Part shown: positions 12,530 through 21,605 of the stretch, piece by piece | Numbering within the stretch: position 1 is the stretch's first letter | Layout: the number at the start of each line of letters is the position of its first letter | NCBI RefSeq assembly: GCF_902859625.1 | Contig: NZ_CADIJX010000001.1 | Coordinates: 1,426,001 to 1,490,000, forward strand | Source: Achromobacter pestifer | GTDB lineage: Bacteria > Pseudomonadota > Gammaproteobacteria > Burkholderiales > Burkholderiaceae_B | Length of the DNA stretch: 64,000 bases | Reading direction: 5' to 3' | The notes under the pieces: generated by a model | Told to the model about the DNA's origin: nothing | What the model saw: only the letters and a program-made list of their open reading frames with translations | The model's database searches: none | Program-made: the position numbers and the translations under genes

Positions 12530-12715
12530 TGCAGGGGCAGCGATCGCCACCCCTGCACAAAATTGGCCCTACAAGAAACCGTGGACGCTCAGGGCGTGTG
12601 TAGAACGGCCCCAGTTCCTTCTGCCGCCGGCGCGGCGTCTAGCCAAGTGGGATTACACGGCATTCGCGTCCGTCCGCGTATCACTGAAACTGGGTATTTT
12701 GTAAATTCCAAGCGG
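12530..12715 (-). ncRNA. Candidate structured small RNA with its own terminator
   Basis: No coding gene lies on the minus strand here, yet positions 12530-12557 read on that strand form a textbook intrinsic terminator: stem GCAGGGG/CCCCTGC extended inward by two wobble pairs and GCGA/TCGC, followed by A and TTTTTTCTTTTC. Upstream on the same strand, complementary blocks nest into one long rod: ACAAAAT/ATTTTGT, CCC/GGG, GGACGC/GCGTCC, GTGTA/TACAC, CCCA/TGGG and an apical GCCGC/GCGGC hairpin. Large internal loops (about 16 and 13 nt) lie between the outer and inner stems. The 5' end near 12715 is a guess and I found no convincing promoter. The rod-with-bubble shape resembles 6S RNA, but I do not recognise the sequence. 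This stretch is otherwise a 349-nt gap without a gene (12473-12821). Confidence 0.5.
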
Positions 12716-12821
12716 CTCGATGCATAGTCCGATACATCTTGGAACATACACCGACAGCAAGCGATGGCGGCTCCGATATCATCGCAACTCCCTGCGTCTT
12801 GCCTGCTCCGCCAGCCTCTAC

Positions 12822-14843
12822 ATGCGCCCGTCGTCCGCCAATCGCCGCCTTGCCTTCCGGCGCAGATCCAGCCTGATTCTCCTGACCGCGCTGGGCATGC
12901 TTGCCACCGCGATCGGCCCGATCGCCCACGCGCAAACCGCCCGCAAGCCTTCGCCCTATGAGAACGCCGCCCGCCCCTTGCGCGCCGACGAGCACGCGGC
13001 GCAGCAGGCCGAGGATGCCAAACGCGGCGGGCCGGCTTTTCTAGGGCAGATCCGCACCCAGGCGGAGTTCCAGCAGTTGGCCCGGGTCTACAACCCCGGC
13101 ACGCCACTGGAAATTCCGCATGTGCTGTTCGTGATTGACCGGCAACACGCCAACCGCATCTATTACCTCGACACGCCGCGCTATTCGCTGCATGAGAACT
13201 TTGCCCGCGAGCGGCGGCTGCTGCCGGCGCCCGACAAGGCCACGCTGATCGCCCAATACAAGGATCCGCAACGGCGCCTGCTGTTCGGCACCTTGAGCTG
13301 GCAGCGCGACCTGCCCGGCTACACCTATGAATTCTGGGAGGGCGACCGGCTGACGCCCGAGCTGCTGAGCCTGACGCAAGACACACTGCGCGCCACCTTC
13401 TACGCTCCCCTGCGGTTCAAGGCCAACTCCACGATGCATGAACAAACCGCGCAACGCGCGGGTCTGGTTTTCGTGACGCAAGAGGCCTTGCTGCGCGAAC
13501 AGACGTTCCTGCCCCTGAACACCGGCCGCGCCCAAGGCCGGCTGCGCATCGTCACGTCTGTCGACGACACCCCTGATCTGGCGCCCACCGACATCGTGGT
13601 GCTGGACGAAGTGCCGGTGGCCCTGCCGCCCATCGCTGGGCTGGTCACGCAACGGCCATCCACCTTGCTGTCGCACGTGAACCTGCTGGCCAAGGGCTGG
13701 CGCATCCCCAATGCCTATGTGCGTGATGGCGTGGCGGCCCTGCGCCAATACGACGGCCAATGGGTGGAATTCAATGTTGCCAGCAACGGCTACCAGGTGC
13801 GGCCCATCGCCAAACCCGATGCGCCCGCGACGCCCCCGCCCAAAACCGCCAGCCTGCCGCTGCCCAAGCCGGATCTGACCGTGCGCGGCTTGAAGCCGCT
13901 GACGGGCATGGCCACGCGCGACAGCCGCCATTGCGGCGTCAAGGCGGCCAACCTGGGTGCGCTGAAATCCGCGCTGGCGCCACTGGCCAGCGTGCCCGAC
14001 GGCTTCTGCATCCCGTTCGCCCAGTACGCCGCATTCATGCAGCAGCTGCGCGTGCCGGAACGCATCGCCGCCTTGGAACAACGGCAAGACTTCATCAGCG
14101 ACGCCAACGTGCGCCGCACCGAACTTGCCGCGCTGCGCCAGGACATCATCCAGGCCAAGCCGGACGCGGCGCTGGCTACGGCATGGCGTGAACGCTGGCA
14201 GACCCAGTTGCACGGCCGCGGCGTCTTCGTGCGTAGCTCGTCAAACTCGGAAGACCTGCCCGGCTTCAGCGGCGCGGGGCTCTACACCACCGTACCCAAT
14301 GTGACGCAGGGGGACGCACTGCCCCAGGCGGTGCTGACGGTCTGGGCGTCGATCTACAACTTCGAGGCTTATGAGGCCCGACGCGCGGCCGGCATCGGCC
14401 AGGACGGCGTGGTCATGGCGGTGCTGGTGCAGCAAGCCGCGGCTTCGGACAGCTCGGGCGTGATGATCACGCGCGATCCCTTCGACGCCTCGCGCCGGTT
14501 CGTCACCTACATCTCGGCCAAGCGTGGCCTGGGCATCAAAGTGGTGGAAGGCAAACGCCAGGCCGAACAGCTGATGTATTCCAGCTGGTCCAAGGCGGTA
14601 CAGGTATTGAGCCGTTCGGCCGAAGACACGCAGTTGGTGCCGGATACCGGGGGTGGCGTGCGTGAAGTGCCGATCGAAGGCTCCCGCCAGGTGCTCAATG
14701 ATGCACTGGTCGCGCGGCTGGCCGCCGTCGGCAGCCAGATCAAACTGCGCCTGGGCAACGTCGATCAAGACATTGAATGGGCGGTGCAGGACGACAAGAT
14801 CCTGATCCTGCAATCCCGGCCTTACGTCGACGGCAGCCGCTAG
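12822..14843 (+). CDS. Exported PEP/pyruvate-binding protein with glucan,water-dikinase-like domain order
   Basis: About 673 residues. A signal peptide (RRR, hydrophobic core residues 16-36, cleavage near AHA-QT) precedes a region of ~240 residues that I do not recognise. Then comes a swivelling phosphohistidine-type segment (TLLSHVNLLAKGWRIPNAYV, candidate H285), a Pro-rich linker (332-350) and a C-terminal ATP-grasp of the PPDK_N family (GVKAANLG 372-379, RSSSNSEDLPGFSGAGLY, and terminal DIEWAVQDDKILILQSRPY). The order His domain then ATP-grasp is that of glucan,water dikinases, the reverse of PEP synthase. I chose ATG 12822 because it leads straight into the signal peptide; an earlier in-frame ATG at 12720 overlaps the small-RNA locus. 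Substrate unknown. Confidence 0.75.
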   Translation: MRPSSANRRLAFRRRSSLILLTALGMLATAIGPIAHAQTARKPSPYENAARPLRADEHAAQQAEDAKRGGPAFLGQIRTQAEFQQLARVYNPGTPLEIPHVLFVIDRQHANRIYYLDTPRYSLHENFARERRLLPAPDKATLIAQYKDPQRRLLFGTLSWQRDLPGYTYEFWEGDRLTPELLSLTQDTLRATFYAPLRFKANSTMHEQTAQRAGLVFVTQEALLREQTFLPLNTGRAQGRLRIVTSVDDTPDLAPTDIVVLDEVPVALPPIAGLVTQRPSTLLSHVNLLAKGWRIPNAYVRDGVAALRQYDGQWVEFNVASNGYQVRPIAKPDAPATPPPKTASLPLPKPDLTVRGLKPLTGMATRDSRHCGVKAANLGALKSALAPLASVPDGFCIPFAQYAAFMQQLRVPERIAALEQRQDFISDANVRRTELAALRQDIIQAKPDAALATAWRERWQTQLHGRGVFVRSSSNSEDLPGFSGAGLYTTVPNVTQGDALPQAVLTVWASIYNFEAYEARRAAGIGQDGVVMAVLVQQAAASDSSGVMITRDPFDASRRFVTYISAKRGLGIKVVEGKRQAEQLMYSSWSKAVQVLSRSAEDTQLVPDTGGGVREVPIEGSRQVLNDALVARLAAVGSQIKLRLGNVDQDIEWAVQDDKILILQSRPYVDGSR

Positions 14844-14878
14844 TCAGGAGGGCGCAGCGGCGACGTCGTACCCGCGCG

Positions 14879-16039
14879 TCAAGCCGCGAGCGTCACGCCG
14901 AGTTCGGCCAGGATGGCCTCTGTGTGCTGGCCCAAGGCCGGCACCTCGCCCATTGCCGCGTCGACGCCAGACAAGGTGGCGGGCGGCAACAAGGCCCGAA
15001 TGGCCCCCGCAGGCGTGGCCACGTCGCGCCAACGCTCGCGCGCCAGGAACTGCGGATGGTCCCAGACATCATGCATGCTGTTCAGCGCCGAATTGGCGAT
15101 GCCTGTTTCGTCCAGCCGGCGTAGCACCTCGTCCCGCGTCAATGGCGCAAAACACGCCGCGATCAGCCCATCCAACGCCTGGCGGTTGGTGACACGCAGG
15201 ACGTTGGTGGAAAAGCGCGCGTCTTGCGCAATCCCCGGGTCTTGCAGCACGCCAGTGCAAAAACGCACCCATTCGCGGTCATTCTGCAATCCGAAAATGA
15301 TGTCCTTGCCGTCGCCCGCCTGATACTGGCCATAGGGCGCGATGGCGGGATGGGCCACGCCGTTGCGGGCTGGTGGCGAACCCCCGTAGTGGGCGGCGTT
15401 CAGTGGATACGACATCCATTCGGTCAAGGCTTCCAGCATGGTGACTTCGACACGCAGCCCCTGGCCGGTGCGCGCCCGTTGCAGCAGCGCGGCCAAGATG
15501 CCGGAATACGCATACATGCCTGCGGAGATATCGGCAATGGATATGCCCGTGCGCGCGGGTGCCTCCGGCGTGCCCGTCACCGAGATCAGGCCCGCCGCCG
15601 CCTGGATGAGCAGGTCATAGGCTTTCTTATCGCGAAATGGGCCACTATCACCGTAGCCAGACACATCGCACACGATCAGTTGGGAGAACCGAGGATGCAG
15701 GGCGGCAAAATCCAGCCCCTTGCGCTGCGCGGCCCCTGGCGCCAGATTCTGGATGAAGACGTCGGCCTGCGCCAGCAAGCGCTGCAACACGGCACGCTCG
15801 GCCGGTTGATCCAGGTCCAGGCACACACTTTCCTTTCCCCGATTGGCCCATACGAAAAAAGAAGATTGGCCATGCACTGCGGCGTCGTAGCCGCGCGCGA
15901 AATCCCCGGTGTCCGGGCGTTCGATCTTGATCACCCGTGCCCCCAGATCCGCCAATTGGCGGCTGGCGAATGGGGCGGCCACGGCATGTTCAAGCGCCAC
16001 GACCGTGATGCCGTCCAAGGGTTTCAATGCTGCGTTCAT
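14879..16039 (-). CDS. CaiB/BaiF family (type III) CoA-transferase, module 1
   Basis: 386 residues from ATG 16039 (N-terminus MNAALKPLDGITVVALEHAV); the longer open frame has no family character. The fold motifs FASRQLADLGARVIKIERP and NRGKESVCLDL are visible, with the catalytic aspartate at D170 (GISIADISAG), which forms the mixed anhydride/CoA thioester. Family members move CoA between carboxylic acids. The neighbours (LysR regulator, Bug solute-binding protein, MaoC hydratase) suggest activation of an imported organic acid. A perfect TATAAT lies upstream on its strand. Its 3' end is close to the convergent dikinase-like gene. Confidence 0.88.
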   Translation of the reverse strand: MNAALKPLDGITVVALEHAVAAPFASRQLADLGARVIKIERPDTGDFARGYDAAVHGQSSFFVWANRGKESVCLDLDQPAERAVLQRLLAQADVFIQNLAPGAAQRKGLDFAALHPRFSQLIVCDVSGYGDSGPFRDKKAYDLLIQAAAGLISVTGTPEAPARTGISIADISAGMYAYSGILAALLQRARTGQGLRVEVTMLEALTEWMSYPLNAAHYGGSPPARNGVAHPAIAPYGQYQAGDGKDIIFGLQNDREWVRFCTGVLQDPGIAQDARFSTNVLRVTNRQALDGLIAACFAPLTRDEVLRRLDETGIANSALNSMHDVWDHPQFLARERWRDVATPAGAIRALLPPATLSGVDAAMGEVPALGQHTEAILAELGVTLAA

Positions 16040-16093
16040 ATCGTCCTGCACGTCCAAGGGAAGCCGGCTCGTCACGCACCCGGCGATGCAAAA

Positions 16094-16099
16094 ATTATA
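16094..16099 (-). promoter_or_regulatory. TATAAT -10 candidate for the module 1 CoA-transferase
   Basis: The complement reads TATAAT, 55 nt upstream of the CoA-transferase ATG and inside the gap after the LysR gene. No matching -35 is apparent at 17 bp. If real, the CoA-transferase can be transcribed apart from the LysR gene. Confidence 0.3.
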
Positions 16100-16155
16100 G
16101 GAACGCCCCTTTGGCCGCGGCCAGTCGATAATTTTTAATCGCGCTTCAAGATTCT

Positions 16156-17064
16156 CTAATCGCCAGGATCGGCAAGGGTCAGCTGGGTGACATAGCCGAC
16201 GAAATCGCGTGCGTAAGCGGGCAGCGCTTCCATGCTGCGCATCACCACGCGCTGTTCCCGCACCGCCCACGACTCTTCGATTTCCACGCCTTCGACCTTG
16301 CCCTGCAAGAGCGCCACCGCGGCCACCGAGCGCGGCACCAACGAAATGCCGGCGCCTTCCTGAACGCAGCGCAACACCGCGTCGAAATTGGGTGCATGCA
16401 CGCGCACCCGCGGCTTGATGCCCAACTGTTCGGCCATCTGCTGCAAGTAGAGAAAGTTGCTGCTCTTGCGGCCAATGGCCACGACGTCATGCGCCAACGC
16501 AGCCTCCAGCGACACGCGCCGATGCAGTCCCAGCGGATGGCGCGGCGGAATGATGAACAGCAATTCGTCCTTGCCGTAGGTGATGAATTCCAGCCCACGC
16601 ATTTCGATGGCCCCCGCCACCAGGCCCACGTCCGCATGTCCGTCCAGCACCGCCTTGACCGTGTCGGCGCTAAGGCGTTCTTCAAGGTCGATGTTGACGT
16701 TGGGATAGGCCGCCAGAAACCGGCTCAGCGCGGCGGGCAGGCTGCTCATCGTGCTGCTGTTGGCGAATACGCGGATATGGCCCTCGATGCCGTCGGTGTG
16801 GCGCTGCATTTCGCCCTGCAAGCGCTCGACATTGGCAAATATGGTCTGCGCGTACCGCAACACGGTCATGCCGGCCGGCGTCAACGACATGCCCTTCTGG
16901 GTGCGGATGAACAGCGGGACTCCCATCGCCTGTTCCAGGTTCTTCAGCCGGTAGCTGGCCGAAGGAGCCGTCAGATGCAGGTCCGACGCGCCGCCCGTCA
17001 GGCTCTTGGCCTCGGCGATGGCCATGAAAACACGCAAGTCAGTCAGTTCGTAACGCAACGCCAT
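16156..17064 (-). CDS. LysR-family transcriptional regulator
   Basis: 302 residues. The N-terminal winged helix-turn-helix (ELTDLRVFMAIAEAKSLTGGASDLHLTAPSASYRLKNLEQAMG) is followed by a substrate-binding domain with the usual LysR landmarks (GISLVPRSVAA near the C-terminus). The ATG at 17064 is one codon inside a possible GTG start at 17067. It diverges from a Bug solute-binding protein gene. The 195-bp gap holds two inverted repeats that fit LysR operators. It probably controls the Bug-MaoC pair in response to the acid they handle. Confidence 0.88.
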   Translation of the reverse strand: MALRYELTDLRVFMAIAEAKSLTGGASDLHLTAPSASYRLKNLEQAMGVPLFIRTQKGMSLTPAGMTVLRYAQTIFANVERLQGEMQRHTDGIEGHIRVFANSSTMSSLPAALSRFLAAYPNVNIDLEERLSADTVKAVLDGHADVGLVAGAIEMRGLEFITYGKDELLFIIPPRHPLGLHRRVSLEAALAHDVVAIGRKSSNFLYLQQMAEQLGIKPRVRVHAPNFDAVLRCVQEGAGISLVPRSVAAVALLQGKVEGVEIEESWAVREQRVVMRSMEALPAYARDFVGYVTQLTLADPGD

Positions 17065-17103
17065 CACCCCGCACCCCCCGCATAGCGCCAGGGAAAGCCA
17101 CTG

Positions 17104-17118
17104 TTAGAAAGGTTCTAA
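17104..17118. promoter_or_regulatory. LysR operator candidate 1 (TTAGAA-N3-TTCTAA)
   Basis: A perfect inverted repeat TTAGAA-AGG-TTCTAA, 40 nt upstream of the LysR ATG and in the divergent region with the Bug gene. The 15-nt size and position fit a LysR recognition site. Confidence 0.5.
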
Positions 17119-17140
17119 GTCGAAGAAAAAACATTCGACT
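17118..17140. promoter_or_regulatory. LysR operator candidate 2 (AGTCGAA-N9-TTCGACT)
   Basis: A perfect 7-bp inverted repeat separated by 9 nt, directly abutting candidate 1 and nearer to the Bug gene. Adjacent recognition and activation sites are common for LysR regulators. Confidence 0.45.
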
Positions 17141-17259
17141 GTTCGCTCCGGATCATCGTCTTTATATTTTGCCGCAGCCAGGGAGCAAACCCGAAGCCGC
17201 CCGCCTCGCCAGGACTGTCTGACGCCAATGGCGGGTAGAACAACGAACGGAGACAAACC

Positions 17260-18249
17260 ATGAACCCCTTATTTTCCTGGGCCGCGTTAGCGGGCAAGCT
17301 GGCCGCCGCCATCAGCCTGCTTGCCGTGGCGCCGCTTGCCTGGGCCCAGCCGGGCTTTCCAGAACGCCCGGTCAAGCTGGTCGTGCCATACGCGGCGGGC
17401 GGCCCAACGGACACCTTCGCGCGTGCCTTGGCCGAAAGCTGGGGCCGCCAGGCGGGCACTACGATCATTGTTGAAAACCGCACTGGCGCAGGCACGCTGG
17501 TCGGCACGGAAACCGTGGCCAAGGCAACGCCCGACGGCTACACCTTGCTGCTGACCACCGTGGCGCATGCCGTCAACCCGAGCATTCACGCCACCTTGCC
17601 CTATCGCACCATCGAGGACTTTGCCCCCGTGGGCCTGGCCGCGAAAGCGCCCTTGGTGCTTGTCGTCAACAAATCCCTGCCGGCGCAGACCTTGCCGGAA
17701 TTTCTTGCCTATCTGAAAGCCCATCCGGGCAAGGTCAACTATGGCTCAGCCGGCATCGGCAGCGCGCCGCACTTGGGCGCGGAACTGGTCAACTACCTGG
17801 CGGGCACCCGTGCCATGCACGTGCCCTACCGTGGCAGCGCCCCGGCGATGGCCGACGTGATTGGCGGGCACCTGGAATTCATGATCGACAGCGCACCCAC
17901 GGGCTTGGCCCAGGTACATGCCGGCACGGTGCGCCTGCTGGCAACCTCCATGAAGGAGCGCTTGCCGCAAACGCCAGACACCCCCGCCATCGCCGAGGCC
18001 ATCCCGGGCTACGAAGCCTATACCTGGAACGCCGTGTTCGCACCCGCTGGCACGCCGCCCACCATCATCCAGAAACTGACCTCGACGCTACAGGCCGCGC
18101 TACAGGACGACGCACTGAAACGTCGCGCCTATGACATGGGTCTGGTACTGGAAACAGAACCGTCGCCCGCCGCCTTGGCAAGCTTCCTGGACAGCGAACT
18201 GAAGAAATGGAGCCAGGTCGCCAAGGCAGCGAACATGACCGCGAATTGA
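17260..18249 (+). CDS. Bug-family tripartite tricarboxylate transporter solute-binding protein, module 1
   Basis: 329 residues. The signal peptide (about residues 1-30, cleavage near AWA-QP) is followed by FPERPVKLVVPYAAGGPTDTFARALAE, the classical Bug/TctC start, and VPYRGSAPAMADVIGG in the middle. These periplasmic proteins bind carboxylates or amides; many have no linked TctAB permease, and none is visible here. The start has a GGAG sequence upstream. It is followed by a MaoC hydratase gene, probably in one transcript. Confidence 0.9.
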   Translation: MNPLFSWAALAGKLAAAISLLAVAPLAWAQPGFPERPVKLVVPYAAGGPTDTFARALAESWGRQAGTTIIVENRTGAGTLVGTETVAKATPDGYTLLLTTVAHAVNPSIHATLPYRTIEDFAPVGLAAKAPLVLVVNKSLPAQTLPEFLAYLKAHPGKVNYGSAGIGSAPHLGAELVNYLAGTRAMHVPYRGSAPAMADVIGGHLEFMIDSAPTGLAQVHAGTVRLLATSMKERLPQTPDTPAIAEAIPGYEAYTWNAVFAPAGTPPTIIQKLTSTLQAALQDDALKRRAYDMGLVLETEPSPAALASFLDSELKKWSQVAKAANMTAN

Positions 18250-18305
18250 AGACGGCAGCTCGGCCTCCGATGAATGCACGCCCTCATCCAGAACAGGAAC
18301 CCCGC

Positions 18306-18767
18306 ATGATCAAGCACCAACTATGCGCCCAGCGCTTTTTTGAGGACTTCCAGATTGGAGAAGTCTTCAACCTGCCTTCCCGCACCATGACCGACGCGCT
18401 GTTTGCCGCCTTTCAATTGGCCAGCGGCGACAACCATCCCGTGCATTACGACGTGGAATACTGCCGCGCCCATGGCATGCCGCACATGCTGGCGCACGGC
18501 TTTCAGGTGGTCATCCAGACGGCAGCGGGCGCCGGCCTGTTCCCGCACATGGTGGAGGATTCACTGAAAGCCTTCCTGGAGCAGAGCAGCCGCTTTCTCA
18601 AGCCGGTTTTTGTGGGCGACACCTTGTATGCATCCCTGTGCGTGACCGGTTTGCAGCCCGGGCGCAGCACCGGCGTGCTCACGATGCGCAGTGAAGTGCG
18701 CAACCAGCAGGACGTGGTGGTGATGGACGGCGAACAGAAGTATCTGCTGCGTAAACGCGCGGCCTGA
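18306..18767 (+). CDS. MaoC-like (hot-dog) acyl-CoA hydratase
   Basis: 153 residues. The hydratase-2 motif FQLASGDNHPVHYD places the catalytic D42 and H47. The whole protein is one hot-dog domain, the usual size of stand-alone MaoC proteins. Such enzymes add or remove water at the double bond of enoyl-CoA or mesaconyl-type CoA esters. Start chosen at 18306, which has an AGGAA 8 nt upstream; an in-frame ATG at 18270 is possible. With the CoA-transferase and Bug protein it suggests capture, CoA activation and hydration of an unsaturated acid. Confidence 0.85.
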   Translation: MIKHQLCAQRFFEDFQIGEVFNLPSRTMTDALFAAFQLASGDNHPVHYDVEYCRAHGMPHMLAHGFQVVIQTAAGAGLFPHMVEDSLKAFLEQSSRFLKPVFVGDTLYASLCVTGLQPGRSTGVLTMRSEVRNQQDVVVMDGEQKYLLRKRAA

Positions 18768-18770
18768 AGA

Positions 18771-18810
18771 CAAACCGCCGCGTCCCGGCGAAGCGGAACG
18801 CGGCGGTTTG
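18771..18810. terminator. Terminator between convergent MaoC and lpd genes
   Basis: CAAACCGCCGCGT and ACGCGGCGGTTTG form a perfect 13-bp stem around a 14-nt loop, 3 nt after the MaoC stop and 35 nt before the lpd stop. It ends in TTTG on + and has AAAC/TTTG symmetry, so it could work on both strands. Confidence 0.65.
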
Positions 18811-18845
18811 GATTGGCGCTGAGGCCGGCGCCGGAAACTGACGCG

Positions 18846-20249
18846 CTAGATATGCAGCGCGTGTCCCAATGCCTTCAACGCCGCTTCCTGCACGGCTTCG
18901 CCCAAGGTTGGATGCGCGTGGATGGTGCCCGCCACGTCTTCCAGGGTGGCGCCCATCTCCAGCGACTGGCCGAACGCCGTCGATAGTTCAGAAACCCCGC
19001 GCCCCACTGCCTGCCAGCCCACGATCAAGTGGTTGTCGCGCCGGGCCACCACGCGGACAAACCCGTCGGTGGACTCCAGCGTCATGGCGCGGCCGTTGGC
19101 GGCGAACGGGAAGGAAGCCGCCAGGCAATCCAGCCCCGCGCTTTCCGCCTCGGCGGGCGACAAGCCCGCCACCACGACCTCGGGGTCGGTGAAGCACACG
19201 GCGGGTATGGACGCCGGCTGGAAATGCCGGCGTTTGCCGGCCACCAGCTCGGCCACCATTTCACCCTGCGCCATGGCGCGATGCGCCAGCATGGGTTCGC
19301 CGGCGATATCGCCGATGGCCCAGACGTCGCGCATGGACGTGCGGCACTGGTCATCGATACGCAGCGCGTTGCCCTTGCGGTCCAGTTGCAGGCTTTCCAG
19401 CCCCCAACCCTGCGTGCGAGGACGGCGCCCCACCGCGATCAGTACACGGTCGGCAGGCAATTGGGTCTCGACGCCCGTAGCATCCTGCACCCGCACCGCA
19501 TCGCCCGTGCCATTCAGGCCCAGTACCTTGCGGTTCAGATGCAACGCCACGCCCATCTTCGTCAGCGCGGCCGCCACGGGCTTGGTCAGCTCGGCGTCGT
19601 AGGTCGGCAGGATGCGGTCCTGCGCTTCCACCACGGCCACCTCGGCGCCCAGCTTGCGGTACACGGTGCCCAGTTCCAGGCCGATGTAGCCGCCCCCGAC
19701 CACCACCAACTGCTTGGGAATGCTGTCTGGCGACAGCGCTTCGGTGGACGACACCACGATGCCGCCAAACGGCATGGACACAAGCGGCGTGGGTTCGGAA
19801 CCCGCCGCCAACAGCAGGTGTTCGCATTGAATGCGCAGGCTGCCGCCGTCGGCCAGGGCCACTTCCGCGGTCTTGCCGTCCAGCAGGCTGGCCCAGCCCT
19901 GCACCACTTGCACGCCGTTCTTCTTCAACAGCGCGGCGACGCCGCCCGTCAATTTGCCGACGATGCCGTCTTTCCAGGCCACGGTCTGCGCAATATCGAT
20001 GCTGGGAGCAGACACCGAAATGCCCAGCGGCGACTGGCCCGCGTAATGGAGCGCCTTGTCGAATTCCTCGGCCGCGTGGATCAGCGCCTTGGACGGAATG
20101 CAGCCAATGTTCAGGCAAGTGCCGCCCAGTTCGCCGCCTTCGACAAGAAGGGTCGGCACCCCCAATTGGCCGGCGCGGATGGCGGCCACGTAGCCGCCGG
20201 GGCCGCCGCCGATCACCAGCAAGGTCGTTGTCTTTGTGATCTGGCTCAT
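18846..20249 (-). CDS. lpdA: Dihydrolipoyl dehydrogenase (E3) of the branched-chain 2-oxoacid complex
   Basis: 467 residues. FAD-binding [17 protein letters not shown] (residues 14-30), redox-active disulfide C45/C50 ([13 protein letters not shown]), NAD-binding [12 protein letters not shown], and the C-terminal interface His-Glu (AHPTLGE) are all present. It reoxidises dihydrolipoyl groups on E2 with NAD+. It is the last gene of the operon with the E1 alpha, E1 beta and E2 genes, starting 2 nt after the E2 stop, so it is probably the E3 dedicated to this complex (LpdV-like). Confidence 0.95.
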   Translation of the reverse strand: MSQITKTTTLLVIGGGPGGYVAAIRAGQLGVPTLLVEGGELGGTCLNIGCIPSKALIHAAEEFDKALHYAGQSPLGISVSAPSIDIAQTVAWKDGIVGKLTGGVAALLKKNGVQVVQGWASLLDGKTAEVALADGGSLRIQCEHLLLAAGSEPTPLVSMPFGGIVVSSTEALSPDSIPKQLVVVGGGYIGLELGTVYRKLGAEVAVVEAQDRILPTYDAELTKPVAAALTKMGVALHLNRKVLGLNGTGDAVRVQDATGVETQLPADRVLIAVGRRPRTQGWGLESLQLDRKGNALRIDDQCRTSMRDVWAIGDIAGEPMLAHRAMAQGEMVAELVAGKRRHFQPASIPAVCFTDPEVVVAGLSPAEAESAGLDCLAASFPFAANGRAMTLESTDGFVRVVARRDNHLIVGWQAVGRGVSELSTAFGQSLEMGATLEDVAGTIHAHPTLGEAVQEAALKALGHALHI

Positions 20250-20251
20250 GC

Positions 20252-21604
20252 TTACTCCACGAAAAGCAGCGCGGGTTGTTCCAGCAGCGCACGCACCGCC
20301 TGGATGAATCGCGCCGCGTCCATGCCGTCCACCACGCGGTGGTCGAAGGACGACGACAGGTTCATCAGCTTGCGCGCCACCACGGCACCGTTGCGGAAGG
20401 CAGGCCGTTCAACGATGCGGTTCACGCCGACGATGCCGACTTCCGGATGGTTGATGACCGGCGTCGTGACAATCCCGCCCAACGGACCCAGGCTGGTGAT
20501 GGTGATGGTCGACCCGGACAGCTCGTCGCGCCCGGCGCTGCCGGTACGCACGGCCTGCGCCAGCCGGCCGATCTCGGCCGCCATGGACCAGAGGTCGCGC
20601 GTCTCGGCGTGACGCATCACCGGCACCATCAACCCACCGTCGCTTTGCGTGGCGATGCCGATGTGAACGGCGCCGTAGCGCGTCACCACGCCACCTTCGT
20701 CGTCATAGCGCGCATTGATCTGCGGGAAGTCCCGCAGCGCCACGACCATGGCGCGCGCCAGCAGCGGCAGCAAGGTCAACTTGCCGCGCGACTCGCCCCA
20801 CTTCAGATTGAGCTGAACGCGCAAGTCCTCCAGTTCAGTCACGTCGATTTCCTCGACATAGCTGAAGTGCGGAATGCGGCGTTTGGATTCCGCCATCTTC
20901 TGCGCGATCTTCCGGCGCAGGCCGATGACGGGCACGGCCTCTTCGTCATTGCGCTGGGCATAGGCGGATCCGCCACGCACGGCGCTGCCGGTGCCTTGCG
21001 ACTGCAAGTAGGCATCCAGGTCTTCGTGCATGACTCGGCCAGCCGGGCCACTGCCTTGGACGTAGCGCAGTTCCAGGCCCAGATCCCAGGCGCGCTTGCG
21101 CACGGCGGGCGACGCCAGCGGTTTCTCGCCCGCTTGGCGGGCAACCGTTGGCATGGCCGCGGCGGCCGGACGCGAAGCGGCTTGCGGTGCCGTGCGCGCC
21201 GGACTTGCCTGCGGCGACACGGACGCGGCGATCTGGCCCGCGATGCCGCCTGCGGTAGCCGCTGCGGCGTTGTCCGCCTTGGCGGGCGCGGGCGTGGATG
21301 CTTCCACGGCAGCGGCGGCCGCCTTCTGCGGCGCAGGCGTGCCTGCGCGCGCGTTGCCCTCGCCTTCCACTTCCAGGCGGATCAGTTCTCCGCCCACGGC
21401 CATGACCTGGCCCACGTCCCCGCCCAGCGCCACCACCTTGCCCACGACAGGCGATGGAATCTCCACCGTGGCCTTGTCCGTCATCACATCGGCCAGCGGC
21501 TGATCTTCGGCGACGGTATCGCCCACCTTGACGTGCCAACCCACCAATTCGACTTCGGCAATGCCTTCGCCAATGTCAGGCATCTTGATGATATGAATCC
21601 CCAT
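20252..21604 (-). CDS. bkdB: Lipoamide acyltransferase (E2), branched-chain 2-oxoacid dehydrogenase
   Basis: 450 residues from ATG 21604 ([14 protein letters not shown], the standard E2 start). One lipoyl domain has K44 in DKATVEI. An Ala/Pro-rich linker follows (about 85-185), then a peripheral-subunit-binding domain ([16 protein letters not shown]) and the catalytic trimer domain with HRVVDG near the end. It transfers the acyl group from the E1-ThDP intermediate to CoA. Spacing of 1-2 nt to both neighbours shows a tight operon. Substrate assignment rests on the neighbouring heterodimeric E1. Confidence 0.93.
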   Translation of the reverse strand: MGIHIIKMPDIGEGIAEVELVGWHVKVGDTVAEDQPLADVMTDKATVEIPSPVVGKVVALGGDVGQVMAVGGELIRLEVEGEGNARAGTPAPQKAAAAAVEASTPAPAKADNAAAATAGGIAGQIAASVSPQASPARTAPQAASRPAAAAMPTVARQAGEKPLASPAVRKRAWDLGLELRYVQGSGPAGRVMHEDLDAYLQSQGTGSAVRGGSAYAQRNDEEAVPVIGLRRKIAQKMAESKRRIPHFSYVEEIDVTELEDLRVQLNLKWGESRGKLTLLPLLARAMVVALRDFPQINARYDDEGGVVTRYGAVHIGIATQSDGGLMVPVMRHAETRDLWSMAAEIGRLAQAVRTGSAGRDELSGSTITITSLGPLGGIVTTPVINHPEVGIVGVNRIVERPAFRNGAVVARKLMNLSSSFDHRVVDGMDAARFIQAVRALLEQPALLFVE

Positions 21605-21605
21605 C

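Noticed and set aside
12530-12715. Definite assignment of the small RNA as 6S RNA (ssrS)
   Set aside because: The rod with a bubble is suggestive, but the closing stem is short, the sequence is not recognised and the usual downstream gene is missing. Kept as an unclassified candidate.
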